DNA from: Chitinophagaceae bacterium
Lineage (GTDB): Bacteria; Bacteroidota; Bacteroidia; Chitinophagales; Chitinophagaceae
DNA length: 6,942 bases
Assembly (NCBI GenBank): GCA_017853235.1
Contig: JAFMJX010000098.1
Span: forward strand, 1-6,942
Direction of reading: 5' to 3'
Below, piece after piece: positions 1 to 6,927 of the stretch. The translations under genes and the position numbers were made by a program. Position 1 is the stretch's first letter. Each line of letters starts with the position of its first letter. Below the pieces are notes generated by a model. The model searched no databases and had not been told where the DNA came from. It saw only the letters and a list, made by a program, of their open reading frames with translations.

Positions 1-1355
1 ACATGGTATTGTACAAGTATAATTTATTGCATTTACATTTAACGGACGATCAAGGATGGAGACTACAAATTAAAACTTTACCTAAGTTAACCGAAGTAGG
101 TGCTTGGAGAGTAGATCGTAAAGGGAAATGGGGCAACACCACAGTTCCAGCTTTAGATGAACCAAAAACATACGGAGGATTTTATACGCATGAAGATGTC
201 AAAGAATTAGTAGCTTATGCTAAATCAAAGTTTGTAGACATTTTACCTGAAATTGACATCCCTGGGCATAGCATGGCATTTTTAGCTTCTTACCCATTGA
301 GTACTACCCCCCATCATAACTATCAAGTGAATGTAGGGACCGAATTTATGGAATGGGGCGGATACAACGGGCATAATGCTGCATTCATTGACAATGCATT
401 AAATCCTGCAAATGAAACCGTGTACCAGTATTTAGATAAAATATTTACCGAAGTAGCAGAGTTATTTCCTTTTGAATACATTCATATGGGTGGTGACGAA
501 AATGCGAAAAATAACTGGGAAAAAAGTGCAGATGTGCAAGCACTCATGAAAAAAGAAGGATTAAAAAACCAAAACGAAGTACAAAGTTATTTTGTAAAAA
601 GAGTCGAAAAAATAATCAACTCAAAAGGCAAAAAACTAATGGGCTGGGATGAAATATTAGAAGGTGGATTACCTGGTAATGCTGCAGTGATGAGTTGGAG
701 AGGTATGGCTGGAGGTATTGAAGCAGCTAAACAAAACCATAAAGTTGTTATGACACCTAATGATTATGTTTATATTGATTTTTACCAAGGTGAAGTGACT
801 GCAGAAGGTAAAGTATATGCTGGTTTAAGAATGAAGAAAACATATGAATTTGAACCCTTGCCACAAGGTGTGGATCCAAAATATATTTTAGGTGGACAAG
901 CTAATTTATGGACCGAACAAATATTAAACTACCGCACTGCTCAATATTTGACTTGGCCAAGATCCATGTCTATTGCCGAAAGTTTATGGTCTCCAAAAGA
1001 AAAAAAAGATTGGAAAAATTTTAGTCAGAAAGCAGAAAAACATTTTGATATCTTAGATGCTTTAAATATAAAATATGCAAAAAGTATTTATGACCCCATT
1101 GTCACAACTACTTTAAACACAAGTGGTCAGCTTTTTGTTAAAATGGAAGGAGAGGTAGATAATTTACATTTTTATTATAGTATTGACGATTCTAGCATAC
1201 CTGATCATTGGAGTCCAGAATACACTGCCCCTATTGAAATCCCAAAAGATGTCACAGTTTTAAGAATCGCAACCTATAGAGATGGAAAGCCTATTGGTAA
1301 AATGTTGAATATTCCTTACGAGTCCTTAAAACAGAGGGCCAAAAAAGTATTATAA
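1..1355 (+). CDS. GH20 beta-N-acetylhexosaminidase, 3' part (5' end outside window)
   Basis: Glycoside hydrolase family 20 enzyme that removes terminal N-acetylglucosamine or N-acetylgalactosamine from chitin oligomers, peptidoglycan fragments or glycans by substrate-assisted catalysis. The frame is open to the left edge, and the ATG at 3 lies inside the barrel, so the true start, the signal peptide and the N-terminal domain are missing. Residues counted from that ATG: a TIM-barrel strand HLHLTDDQGWR (10-20), EIDIPGH (83-89), and the hallmark HMGGDE (161-166) with D165 polarising the acetamido group and E166 as acid/base. Further family motifs are GWDEI (214-218), SWRG (231-234), GGQANLWTE (297-305) and PRSMSIAESLWS (319-330). 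Residues about 375-440, with YYSIDDSS and a following SPEYTAP, resemble the small C-terminal domain of chitobiase-like enzymes. All catalytic parts seen are intact. Substrate is not determined; export to the periplasm or surface is expected from the family. A terminator follows directly. Confidence 0.93.
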   Translation, partial: MVLYKYNLLHLHLTDDQGWRLQIKTLPKLTEVGAWRVDRKGKWGNTTVPALDEPKTYGGFYTHEDVKELVAYAKSKFVDILPEIDIPGHSMAFLASYPLSTTPHHNYQVNVGTEFMEWGGYNGHNAAFIDNALNPANETVYQYLDKIFTEVAELFPFEYIHMGGDENAKNNWEKSADVQALMKKEGLKNQNEVQSYFVKRVEKIINSKGKKLMGWDEILEGGLPGNAAVMSWRGMAGGIEAAKQNHKVVMTPNDYVYIDFYQGEVTAEGKVYAGLRMKKTYEFEPLPQGVDPKYILGGQANLWTEQILNYRTAQYLTWPRSMSIAESLWSPKEKKDWKNFSQKAEKHFDILDALNIKYAKSIYDPIVTTTLNTSGQLFVKMEGEVDNLHFYYSIDDSSIPDHWSPEYTAPIEIPKDVTVLRIATYRDGKPIGKMLNIPYESLKQRAKKVL

Positions 1356-1433
1356 AATATACCAAGAAGCAGTTGTGTTGCATTTTAAATAAATTGATTT
1401 TTTTACAGTAACACAAAAAAGTACAAATCATAC

Positions 1434-1469
1434 ACCCCCTGTTTTATCACTTATAAACAGGGGGTTTTT
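1434..1469 (+). terminator. Rho-independent terminator after the GH20 gene
   Basis: Positions 1434-1444 (ACCCCCTGTTT) pair perfectly with 1455-1465 (AAACAGGGGGT), giving an 11-bp stem with a GC-rich base and a 10-base loop. A run of five T follows the G5 block at 1465-1469, then ATT. It lies about 80 bases after the stop of the hexosaminidase and before the next gene, so it should isolate the two transcripts. It is the strongest RNA structure in the window. Confidence 0.88.
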
Positions 1470-1485
1470 ATTGCAATAGTTTTAG

Positions 1486-1493
1486 TAGATTTG
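1486..1493 (+). promoter_or_regulatory. Candidate Bacteroidota -7 promoter element for the outer-membrane gene
   Basis: TAGATTTG matches the Bacteroidota -7 consensus TAnnTTTG exactly. It follows the terminator and would put the transcription start near 1500, giving a leader of roughly 27 bases before the ATG at 1527. No TTG lies at the usual -33 distance, because the terminator T-run occupies that place; the assignment therefore rests on the -7 element and its position. Confidence 0.4.
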
Positions 1494-1526
1494 GAAAGAC
1501 CTCCAAAAAGAATACTAATTGTACTC

Positions 1527-3377
1527 ATGAAGCGCTATTGCATTTTATATTTTTTCTTATTAGGCTTTTCCAATTGCCTCCTAGCGCAATCTCAAATTAG
1601 CGTTATCAATAAATCAGATAGTTCCATCGCTCCTTCTTTAAAATGGAACCAACAAATAAAAAATAAAATATTAAAGGGCATATCAGGTGGCTCCTTATCC
1701 TTAATTGATACGAACCGAGAAGTCATTGCAAATAATATTGCACTATTGCACCAATACGACGGGAAAGAAATTAATACTATTGTTATTGAACAACATAATT
1801 TTTCTACGAACATCAACCTACCTCAGTTAAACAGTAAAGATTTTTTCACTCGAACAGCCAATCAATTACATATTAGTTCCAATGATGCGACCATAAGAAG
1901 AAATTTATTTTTCAAGCCCAATGAAACCTTCAATCCAACGGTGATTGCCTACAATGAAAAATGGTTACGAGACTTGCCCTTTTTACAAGATGCACGAATC
2001 GTTGCTACCATTTTGCCATACGACACTAATAAAGTTGATGTATATGTAATCAGCAAGGACATCTTACCCTATGGTGGTCAAGTAAATATTAGAAATGAAA
2101 ATGCATACCAAGCCAATGTTTCAAATGCCAACCTATGGGGTATGGGGCATTTAATCCAAATCAATCACAATTTTGATAAAAATCGAAATCCAAATCCGGG
2201 CTGGGGATATGATATTAAACTTCGCAATCTATTTGGCAGTTTTATAAATTTAAATGGAGGGATCAATGATTTTAGCAATAATATTGTCAACAACGAACCT
2301 TCCAGTTTTAAACAATACATCAGTGGAGATTTAGCACTTTTAAACCCATTTAGTAACTGGACAGGAGGGTTTGAATTTTCAAATTTTAAAAATAAAAACT
2401 TATACCCTACTTTATGGTCAGACAGTTTATTTAAAAATCAATTGCAATACGAGAACGACTATATTGATTTTTGGTTGGGTTATCAATTATTTCCAAAAAA
2501 TAAAAATAAAAAAAGCTTTAGAAGATTTATATTAATTCGTCATTTAGAAAACCATTTTGAGGAACGCCCTATTTATTATTTGGACCAATTAGATAAAAAC
2601 TACCAAAATATCAATGCCCAATTTTTAGCTTTCACTTTATTTAAACAAGAAGTGGTTAGAACTAAATATTTATATGGCTTTGGACGAAACGAGGATTTAC
2701 CTGTAGGTCAATCCATTACATTTACTGCTGCTGCTTACCAAAGAGAACAAACACAACTTCCCTACTTAGGTATTCGATATGAAAAATATGTACTTCACTC
2801 CAATGGAGACTATACTCATTTATTATTAAATGGAGGAAGTAGTTATTTTGAAAATAATATTCAGGATTTTAGATGGTTGTCAAGCATTGAAAAAATTAGC
2901 AAGTTAAAATACTTTGACAATGGCATTGGCTATAGAAATATTTTGAACATCAGCTTTACACAAACCTTAAAAAATAAATTTAACGAAGCATTACTCATCA
3001 ATAGCATTTACGGCATACCTCAATTAAATAAAGAACGCATCAAAGGCGGCACAAGAATAAGTGCAAACTGGGAAACTAATATTTATAATTCAAAACAGTG
3101 GTTTGGGTTTAAACATGCCCCATTTGTATTTGCGAATGTAACTTATATAAGAACTGTGGGAGATCCTTTTAAAATGGGGGATATTTATACCGCCATTGGG
3201 TCTGGAATAAGGGTGCGTAATGAAAACTTAATATTTGGCACCATCGAGCTTAAAAGCTACTATTTCCCTCGCACCCAATATCAGTTAAGCCCATGGAATA
3301 TTAGTTTAAGTACCAATTTTCGCTTTAAATACAATTCCAGCATCCTAACTAAGCCAGATTTTGTAGAGATCAACTAA
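1527..3377 (+). CDS. Outer-membrane beta-barrel protein with POTRA-like domain
   Basis: Predicted 616-residue outer-membrane protein. The ATG at 1527 was chosen because it begins a signal peptide directly: Met-Lys-Arg, a hydrophobic core (about 5-14), then NCLLA with likely cleavage after A20 before QSQ. An in-frame TTG at 1491 would add twelve polar residues before the signal and lies inside a candidate promoter. Residues about 82-178 look like a POTRA domain of the BamA/TamA/FhaC type: a first strand INTIVIEQ, the helix-linked ATIRRNLFFKPNETFNP (121-137), YNEKWLRDLPFLQDARIVA (142-160), and the closing strand VDVYVISKDI. The remainder, about 183-600, is aromatic-rich with alternating strands and Asn/Gly turns, as expected of a barrel, ending in strands FGTIELKSYYF and ISLSTNFRFKY. 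No BamA-like ending phenylalanine is seen at the terminus. Family members insert or secrete proteins; the role here is unknown. The next gene starts 38 bases on, probably in the same operon. Confidence 0.8.
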   Translation: MKRYCILYFFLLGFSNCLLAQSQISVINKSDSSIAPSLKWNQQIKNKILKGISGGSLSLIDTNREVIANNIALLHQYDGKEINTIVIEQHNFSTNINLPQLNSKDFFTRTANQLHISSNDATIRRNLFFKPNETFNPTVIAYNEKWLRDLPFLQDARIVATILPYDTNKVDVYVISKDILPYGGQVNIRNENAYQANVSNANLWGMGHLIQINHNFDKNRNPNPGWGYDIKLRNLFGSFINLNGGINDFSNNIVNNEPSSFKQYISGDLALLNPFSNWTGGFEFSNFKNKNLYPTLWSDSLFKNQLQYENDYIDFWLGYQLFPKNKNKKSFRRFILIRHLENHFEERPIYYLDQLDKNYQNINAQFLAFTLFKQEVVRTKYLYGFGRNEDLPVGQSITFTAAAYQREQTQLPYLGIRYEKYVLHSNGDYTHLLLNGGSSYFENNIQDFRWLSSIEKISKLKYFDNGIGYRNILNISFTQTLKNKFNEALLINSIYGIPQLNKERIKGGTRISANWETNIYNSKQWFGFKHAPFVFANVTYIRTVGDPFKMGDIYTAIGSGIRVRNENLIFGTIELKSYYFPRTQYQLSPWNISLSTNFRFKYNSSILTKPDFVEIN

Positions 3378-3415
3378 ATTAGCAAACATTTTACCCCATT
3401 GATTGTTATAATTCC

Positions 3416-4207
3416 ATGGTTCAAGCATATAATTTTTTAGCCAGCTGGCAACTGTTTCCGGAAAAATGCCAATTTGAATATCAACTCGTCCCAAAATCAG
3501 GAAATTATAAAATTGAAAGCATTCAAAATGGACATGCTTTAAGTTTTAGTCATAATTGGGTGAACTTAGAAAATGAGGCCTTTTATGCCCAATACCACGT
3601 CATTCCCAACGGAGAACCTCAATCTTTTGAAAATATTGAGTTAGCCGATACCGTTTGTGCCATCATTAACAATGCGTCCTGTTTAACCGTGCATTTTATA
3701 AAAGAAGAAGTGGAAGTACTTCAAGTGGTACATGAAATTTTAGCAAATGGTTTTTTAAAAGTAACTCATAAAGGTAAAAAAAATACAGGTGAGCATTTTA
3801 CAAATACAGAAGTATATCATAAACAACTAAGTGTGCTTCCCTATGCCTCTTCAGCAGGAAGTGTAGCTATTCGTCCTACTAAAGAAGGAGTGATCAAACA
3901 CAAAGCACTTTCTGCCATGGAAGATCAAACCAACATGCAGTTAAACCAAATAAAAGAACAAATAGAATTGTTAGCAAGGCAAGCTCAAGAAATTAGAAAA
4001 AGAAAAGAACTTAGTTTAATGATTTATGAAGCTAAAATTACATTCAAGCCACAAATTGGACAAGTGTATCATGTGTATGAAAAATCAGATAGCTCGCATG
4101 TTTTATCATTAGTAGCTCCTTCCGAATGGGGAGGCGGATCAGGTCCCTTTGCCTCTTTTGTAGCTACCGTAAAGCTTTTAGCCGACCATACATGGGTAGA
4201 AGTGTAA
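3416..4207 (+). CDS. DUF2452 protein with a beta-rich N-terminal half, unknown function
   Basis: 263-residue protein with no signal peptide or membrane segment, so probably cytoplasmic. The C-terminal half (about 147-263) matches my recollection of DUF2452. It has VAIRPTKEGVIKHKALSAMEDQ (150-171), then a charged helix likely to form a coiled coil (about 172-198, QLNQIKEQIELLARQAQEIRKRKE spans it), YEAKITFKPQIGQVYHVYEK, and a Gly-rich loop EWGGGSGPF (237-245) before a final VKLLADHTW. The N-terminal half (1-135) is strand-rich with aromatic and polar residues alternating (WQLFPEKCQFEYQLVP, ALSFSHNWVNLENEAFYAQY, CLTVHFIKEEVEVLQVV). This suggests a small barrel or lipocalin-like fold, but I cannot name the family. 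No enzymatic motif is visible. The ATG at 3416 lacks a strong ribosome binding site. The 38-base spacing to the outer-membrane gene and the absence of a terminator or -7 element between them suggest cotranscription. Confidence 0.8.
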   Translation: MVQAYNFLASWQLFPEKCQFEYQLVPKSGNYKIESIQNGHALSFSHNWVNLENEAFYAQYHVIPNGEPQSFENIELADTVCAIINNASCLTVHFIKEEVEVLQVVHEILANGFLKVTHKGKKNTGEHFTNTEVYHKQLSVLPYASSAGSVAIRPTKEGVIKHKALSAMEDQTNMQLNQIKEQIELLARQAQEIRKRKELSLMIYEAKITFKPQIGQVYHVYEKSDSSHVLSLVAPSEWGGGSGPFASFVATVKLLADHTWVEV

Positions 4208-4290
4208 AATAATCCCATGAAAAAATTGTAATTAAGGAAAATAAAAGATGGAAATAATTGCAAAACTATTTCTAGACTAATTAGCAGATT
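4208..4290. other. Convergent intergenic gap
   Basis: This 83-base AT-rich gap lies between the stop of the DUF2452 gene and the stop of ubiD, which converge here. It holds an 8-base palindrome CTAATTAG (4277-4284) and scattered A-runs, but no stem with a T-tract on either strand that I would call an intrinsic terminator. Read-through producing overlapping antisense 3' ends is therefore possible. Confidence 0.6.
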
Positions 4291-6093
4291 TTACCATCCA
4301 TATTTAGATAAAATTTTTGCAGCTCTTTGATCCACTGCGGCATCCATCACAACAGGTGGCGCATGGTGTTTCTTAATGGTTGCATTAATAATTAATGGAC
4401 CTGCGCAACCCCAATGCTTGTTTTGAATTCCGCTATCTACTCCTTCTATATCGTGTGAAGGATTTGTCCTCGTAAATGTGGCCCATAAAAAATTATTCAA
4501 AGCCTCCCCCATCCAAGCTGCATCTTCTGTCAAAATGATTGCAACAACTCCATGTTGATTTAATAATTCATCCCCTTTACCTTTCAAAGCCTCCTTTAAC
4601 TGTAAAGTGTGGATTTCACTTGCGTTGATTGCAATGACCCCAGGCATGACTATATGTGAGGGCACATTTAAATCACGAATCATAGATGGAACTTCTGTTG
4701 CTAAACTTCTTTTCACATCTCCATAAGCCGCAATCACTACTTTGGAACCCGAATTTAAATTTTCACCAGAATAATCTAGTGTATCCATGGTGGTTTTAGT
4801 ATAAAAGTGAATGTCGTTTTGTAAATCAATCCTTTCAAAAATATATTTCAAATAGGGTTCCACATGATGTGCATCTAACTGATTGGTATCATCTGCTGTA
4901 ATAAAAACAAATTTTGCCAAACTTAATTGGCCCGTTCCTAAAATATGATTTGCAATTGTTAAAATTTCGGCAGGTTTTTTATTTTGTAAAAAAGGAGTAT
5001 ATCTTTCACTTCCTATCGCTAATAATAGAGGATGCACTCCAGCAGCATCTACAGCATGAACTTGTTTCAATCCAGGAATTTCATTAGACACTGCAGCATC
5101 TGTCATGGCATGAATTAATTGACCAAAACTAGTGTCTTCTTGAGGAGGACGACCAACAACTGTGAAAGGCCAAATTGCATTTTGTCGAGCATATACTTTA
5201 TGCACTTTCATCACTGGAAATTCATGTTGCAAACTATAATATCCTAAATGATCCCCAAAAGGCCCTTCTGGTTTATTTTCTTTTGGATAGACTTCCCCTG
5301 TAATGACAAAATCGGCATCGGTACTTATACAAAAACCATCTTGGTAAGCATATCCAAATCGTTTCCCAGCTAATACTCCTGCAAAATTCATTTCACTCAT
5401 GCCTTCTGGAAGCGGCATCACAGCTGCTACCGAATGAGCTGGAGGACCTCCCACAAAACAACTTACTTTTAATGGCAACCCCTTTTTATTAGCTTTCGTT
5501 TGATGCACTCCAATACCTCGGTGCAATTGATAATGCAAACCAATTTCTTCATCTTTGATGTAATCATTACCATTTAATTGAATACGATACATTCCTAAAT
5601 TAGAATGTCCCATTCCTGGATAATCCGCATCTTCGGTATATACTTGAGGCAGTGTTACAAAAGCGCCACCATCCATAGGCCAATGTTGAATTAATGGAAG
5701 ATCACTTATTTTAATTTGTTGAAATAATACTGGCTTTGAAATTGGATTTTTTTTGGGTAACGCATGCATTGCTGCAGGTAAAGCACTCAATGATTTTAAA
5801 GGTTGTTGAATGGCTGCTAATGGATTTATTTTCATTTCAATTAAGTGCTTTACCTGTGGTAAAGTATCTCTGAAAATAAATTGGCTCCGTTCTAATGTGC
5901 CAAATATATTGGAAGCTGCTCTAAAGGAACTTCCTTTGACTTTTTCAAATAAAATTGCAGGCCCTTTTTGCGCATGTATCCTTAAATGAATGGCTGCCAT
6001 TTCCAAGAAAGGGTCCACTTCCTCCTTAATACGCAACAGTTGCCCATTGCGTTCCAAATCCAATAAACAAGCTTCCAAATTAGAATAGGCCAT
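4291..6093 (-). CDS. ubiD: UbiD-family prenylated-FMN-dependent decarboxylase
   Basis: 600-residue member of the UbiD family, which removes or adds a carboxyl group on aromatic or unsaturated acids using the prenylated FMN made by UbiX. The start typical of the family is present (SNLEACLLDLERNGQLLRIKEEVDP), as are NLGMYRIQLNG (165-175), the LHRG stretch with R192, MPLPEGMSEMNFAG (226-239) and PEGPFGDHLGYY (275-286). E276 and D281 correspond to the catalytic Glu and Glu/Asp five residues apart. R192 probably corresponds to the Arg of the E-R-E triad of fungal Fdc1. The end, DIEGVDSGIQNKHWG through VDQRAAKILSKYGW, is also family-like. It is about 100 residues longer than E. coli UbiD (497). In Bacteroidota, which use menaquinone rather than ubiquinone, such genes are often labelled menaquinone-synthesis decarboxylases; the substrate cannot be read from sequence. 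No ubiX is in the window. It diverges from pdxJ across 40 bases. An inverted repeat lies near its 5' end. Confidence 0.9.
   Translation of the reverse strand: MAYSNLEACLLDLERNGQLLRIKEEVDPFLEMAAIHLRIHAQKGPAILFEKVKGSSFRAASNIFGTLERSQFIFRDTLPQVKHLIEMKINPLAAIQQPLKSLSALPAAMHALPKKNPISKPVLFQQIKISDLPLIQHWPMDGGAFVTLPQVYTEDADYPGMGHSNLGMYRIQLNGNDYIKDEEIGLHYQLHRGIGVHQTKANKKGLPLKVSCFVGGPPAHSVAAVMPLPEGMSEMNFAGVLAGKRFGYAYQDGFCISTDADFVITGEVYPKENKPEGPFGDHLGYYSLQHEFPVMKVHKVYARQNAIWPFTVVGRPPQEDTSFGQLIHAMTDAAVSNEIPGLKQVHAVDAAGVHPLLLAIGSERYTPFLQNKKPAEILTIANHILGTGQLSLAKFVFITADDTNQLDAHHVEPYLKYIFERIDLQNDIHFYTKTTMDTLDYSGENLNSGSKVVIAAYGDVKRSLATEVPSMIRDLNVPSHIVMPGVIAINASEIHTLQLKEALKGKGDELLNQHGVVAIILTEDAAWMGEALNNFLWATFTRTNPSHDIEGVDSGIQNKHWGCAGPLIINATIKKHHAPPVVMDAAVDQRAAKILSKYGW
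5775..5864 (-). repeat. 13-bp inverted repeat with a competing short hairpin, inside ubiD
   Basis: CAGGTAAAGCACT at 5775-5787 is the exact reverse complement of AGTGCTTTACCTG at 5844-5856, with a 56-base spacer. The second arm also overlaps a tight hairpin: CTTTACC at 5848-5854 pairs with GGTAAAG at 5858-5864 over a three-base loop. The ubiD message therefore carries three alternating copies of the same 7-mer, and the middle copy can pair with only one neighbour at a time. It encodes TLPQVKHL (77-84) and LSALPA (102-107). The structure is seen directly; any function is inference. Confidence 0.6.
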
Positions 6094-6098
6094 TCAGG

Positions 6099-6106
6099 TA
6101 CATTTG
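6099..6106 (+). promoter_or_regulatory. Candidate -7 promoter element for pdxJ
   Basis: TACATTTG matches TAnnTTTG exactly on the plus strand. Transcription would begin near 6113, leaving a leader of about 20 bases before the pdxJ ATG at 6134. The -33 region would fall inside the first codons of ubiD, where I see no TTG at the usual spacing. The element lies five bases from an opposing copy on the other strand. Confidence 0.45.
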
Positions 6107-6111
6107 AGATG

Positions 6112-6119
6112 CAAAAATA
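6112..6119 (-). promoter_or_regulatory. Candidate -7 promoter element for ubiD
   Basis: The minus strand reads TATTTTTG, an exact TAnnTTTG match. Transcription would start near 6105 and give a leader of about 12 bases before the ubiD ATG at 6093. Its -33 region would lie within the first pdxJ codons; no TTG is seen at the usual spacing there. Confidence 0.42.
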
Positions 6120-6133
6120 ACTTAAATTCGCCT

Positions 6134-6859
6134 ATGACTCGTTTAAGTGTAAACATAAATAAGATTGCTACCCTAAGAAATAGCCGAGGAGGGAATAATC
6201 CCAATTTAATTAAAGTGGCTCAGGATTGTGAACATTTTGGAGCACAAGGTATCACCGTTCATCCTCGCCCAGACGAACGACATATAAGGTACCAAGATGT
6301 GCATGATTTAAAGCAAATAATCACTACAGAGTTCAACATAGAAGGCAATCCTAAGGAATCCAAATTTGTTGAATTAGTATTAGCCACTAAACCTGAGCAA
6401 GTCACTCTGGTTCCAGATGCTTTAAATCAATTAACCAGCGATCATGGCTGGGATACCATCAAAGAACAAAGCTATTTACAGGATATTATAAAAGTATTTA
6501 AGAAAGCTGGTATTAGAGTATCTATTTTTGTAGACCCCGACGAGGCTATGATTCAAGCTGCAGCCACGACTGGCGCCGATCGAATTGAATTGTATACCGA
6601 ATCCTTCGCTCAATGGTTTAGCAAAGGGGAAAAAGAAAAAGCGATTGCACCCTACCTAACCGCTGCTGCATTAGCCCAAAAATTAGGTCTTGGAATAAAT
6701 GCCGGACATGATTTAGATCGCAACAATTTAGCATTTTTAATTTCACATATTCCTTTTATTGACGAAGTGAGTATTGGCCATGCTTTAATAAGTGATGCTT
6801 TGTATTTAGGATTAGAAAATACCATTCAATTGTACTTACGAGCACTTCAAAAAGGATAA
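6134..6859 (+). CDS. pdxJ: Pyridoxine 5'-phosphate synthase
   Basis: 241-residue TIM-barrel enzyme that condenses 1-deoxy-D-xylulose 5-phosphate (DXP) with 3-amino-2-oxopropyl phosphate to pyridoxine 5'-phosphate, the last ring-forming step of the DXP-dependent vitamin B6 pathway in the cytoplasm. The ATG at 6134 aligns with the usual family start (MTRLSVNINKIATLRN); the in-frame TTG at 6104 would add ten non-conserved residues and sits in a candidate promoter. Residues matching the E. coli active site are N7, R18, H43, R45 and H50 (in TVHPRPDERHI), E70 (NIEG), T101, H192 (NAGHDLD), and G215-H216 (SIGHALI). The Asp-His pair that contacts DXP in E. coli is N9-K10 here, a form I recall from other Bacteroidota. 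The length is close to E. coli PdxJ (243). Its neighbour ubiD is divergent, and no other B6 gene is in the window. Confidence 0.96.
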   Translation: MTRLSVNINKIATLRNSRGGNNPNLIKVAQDCEHFGAQGITVHPRPDERHIRYQDVHDLKQIITTEFNIEGNPKESKFVELVLATKPEQVTLVPDALNQLTSDHGWDTIKEQSYLQDIIKVFKKAGIRVSIFVDPDEAMIQAAATTGADRIELYTESFAQWFSKGEKEKAIAPYLTAAALAQKLGLGINAGHDLDRNNLAFLISHIPFIDEVSIGHALISDALYLGLENTIQLYLRALQKG

Positions 6860-6883
6860 ACCAAATTTTAATTTGCAACATTC

Positions 6884-6927
6884 ATTTGAATATAATTTCA
6901 AATCATACTTCAAACAGTATTTTTATT
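6884..6927 (+). terminator. Weak hairpins after pdxJ, possible terminator
   Basis: Two small structures follow the pdxJ stop. ATTTGAA (6884-6890) pairs with TTCAAAT (6897-6903) over six bases. Then ATACT (6905-6909) pairs with AGTAT (6916-6920) over six bases and is followed by TTTTATT. Both stems are AT-rich and short, so termination would be weak. The rest of the tail (6860-6942) shows no gene; an ATG forms the last three bases, but nothing beyond it can be read. Confidence 0.3.

Noticed and set aside
3..5. ATG at the left edge as the start of the hexosaminidase
   Set aside because: The codons after it encode an internal barrel strand of GH20; the signal peptide and N-terminal domain are missing and the frame is open to the edge.
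1569..1577. Possible lipobox at the FSNC of the outer-membrane protein's signal peptide
   Set aside because: The residues before the Cys do not fit the L-[AS]-[GA]-C pattern, and a signal peptidase I site after LLA fits better for a barrel protein.
1592..1816. Minus-strand open frame of 74 codons
   Set aside because: It lies wholly inside the outer-membrane gene in an opposing frame, and its product has no recognisable motif; it is a shadow of the real gene.
4069..4263. Minus-strand open frame of 64 codons over the end of the DUF2452 gene
   Set aside because: Most of it is antisense to the conserved C-terminal DUF2452 region, and I see no promoter or start signal for it.
4271..4284. Adjacent palindromes TCTAGA and CTAATTAG in the convergent gap
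   Set aside because: They are short, AT-rich and without a T-tract; such palindromes are expected by chance in sequence of this composition.
6869..6875. TAATTTG after pdxJ as a promoter element
   Set aside because: The spacer is one base instead of two, so it misses the TAnnTTTG consensus, and no gene is visible after it.
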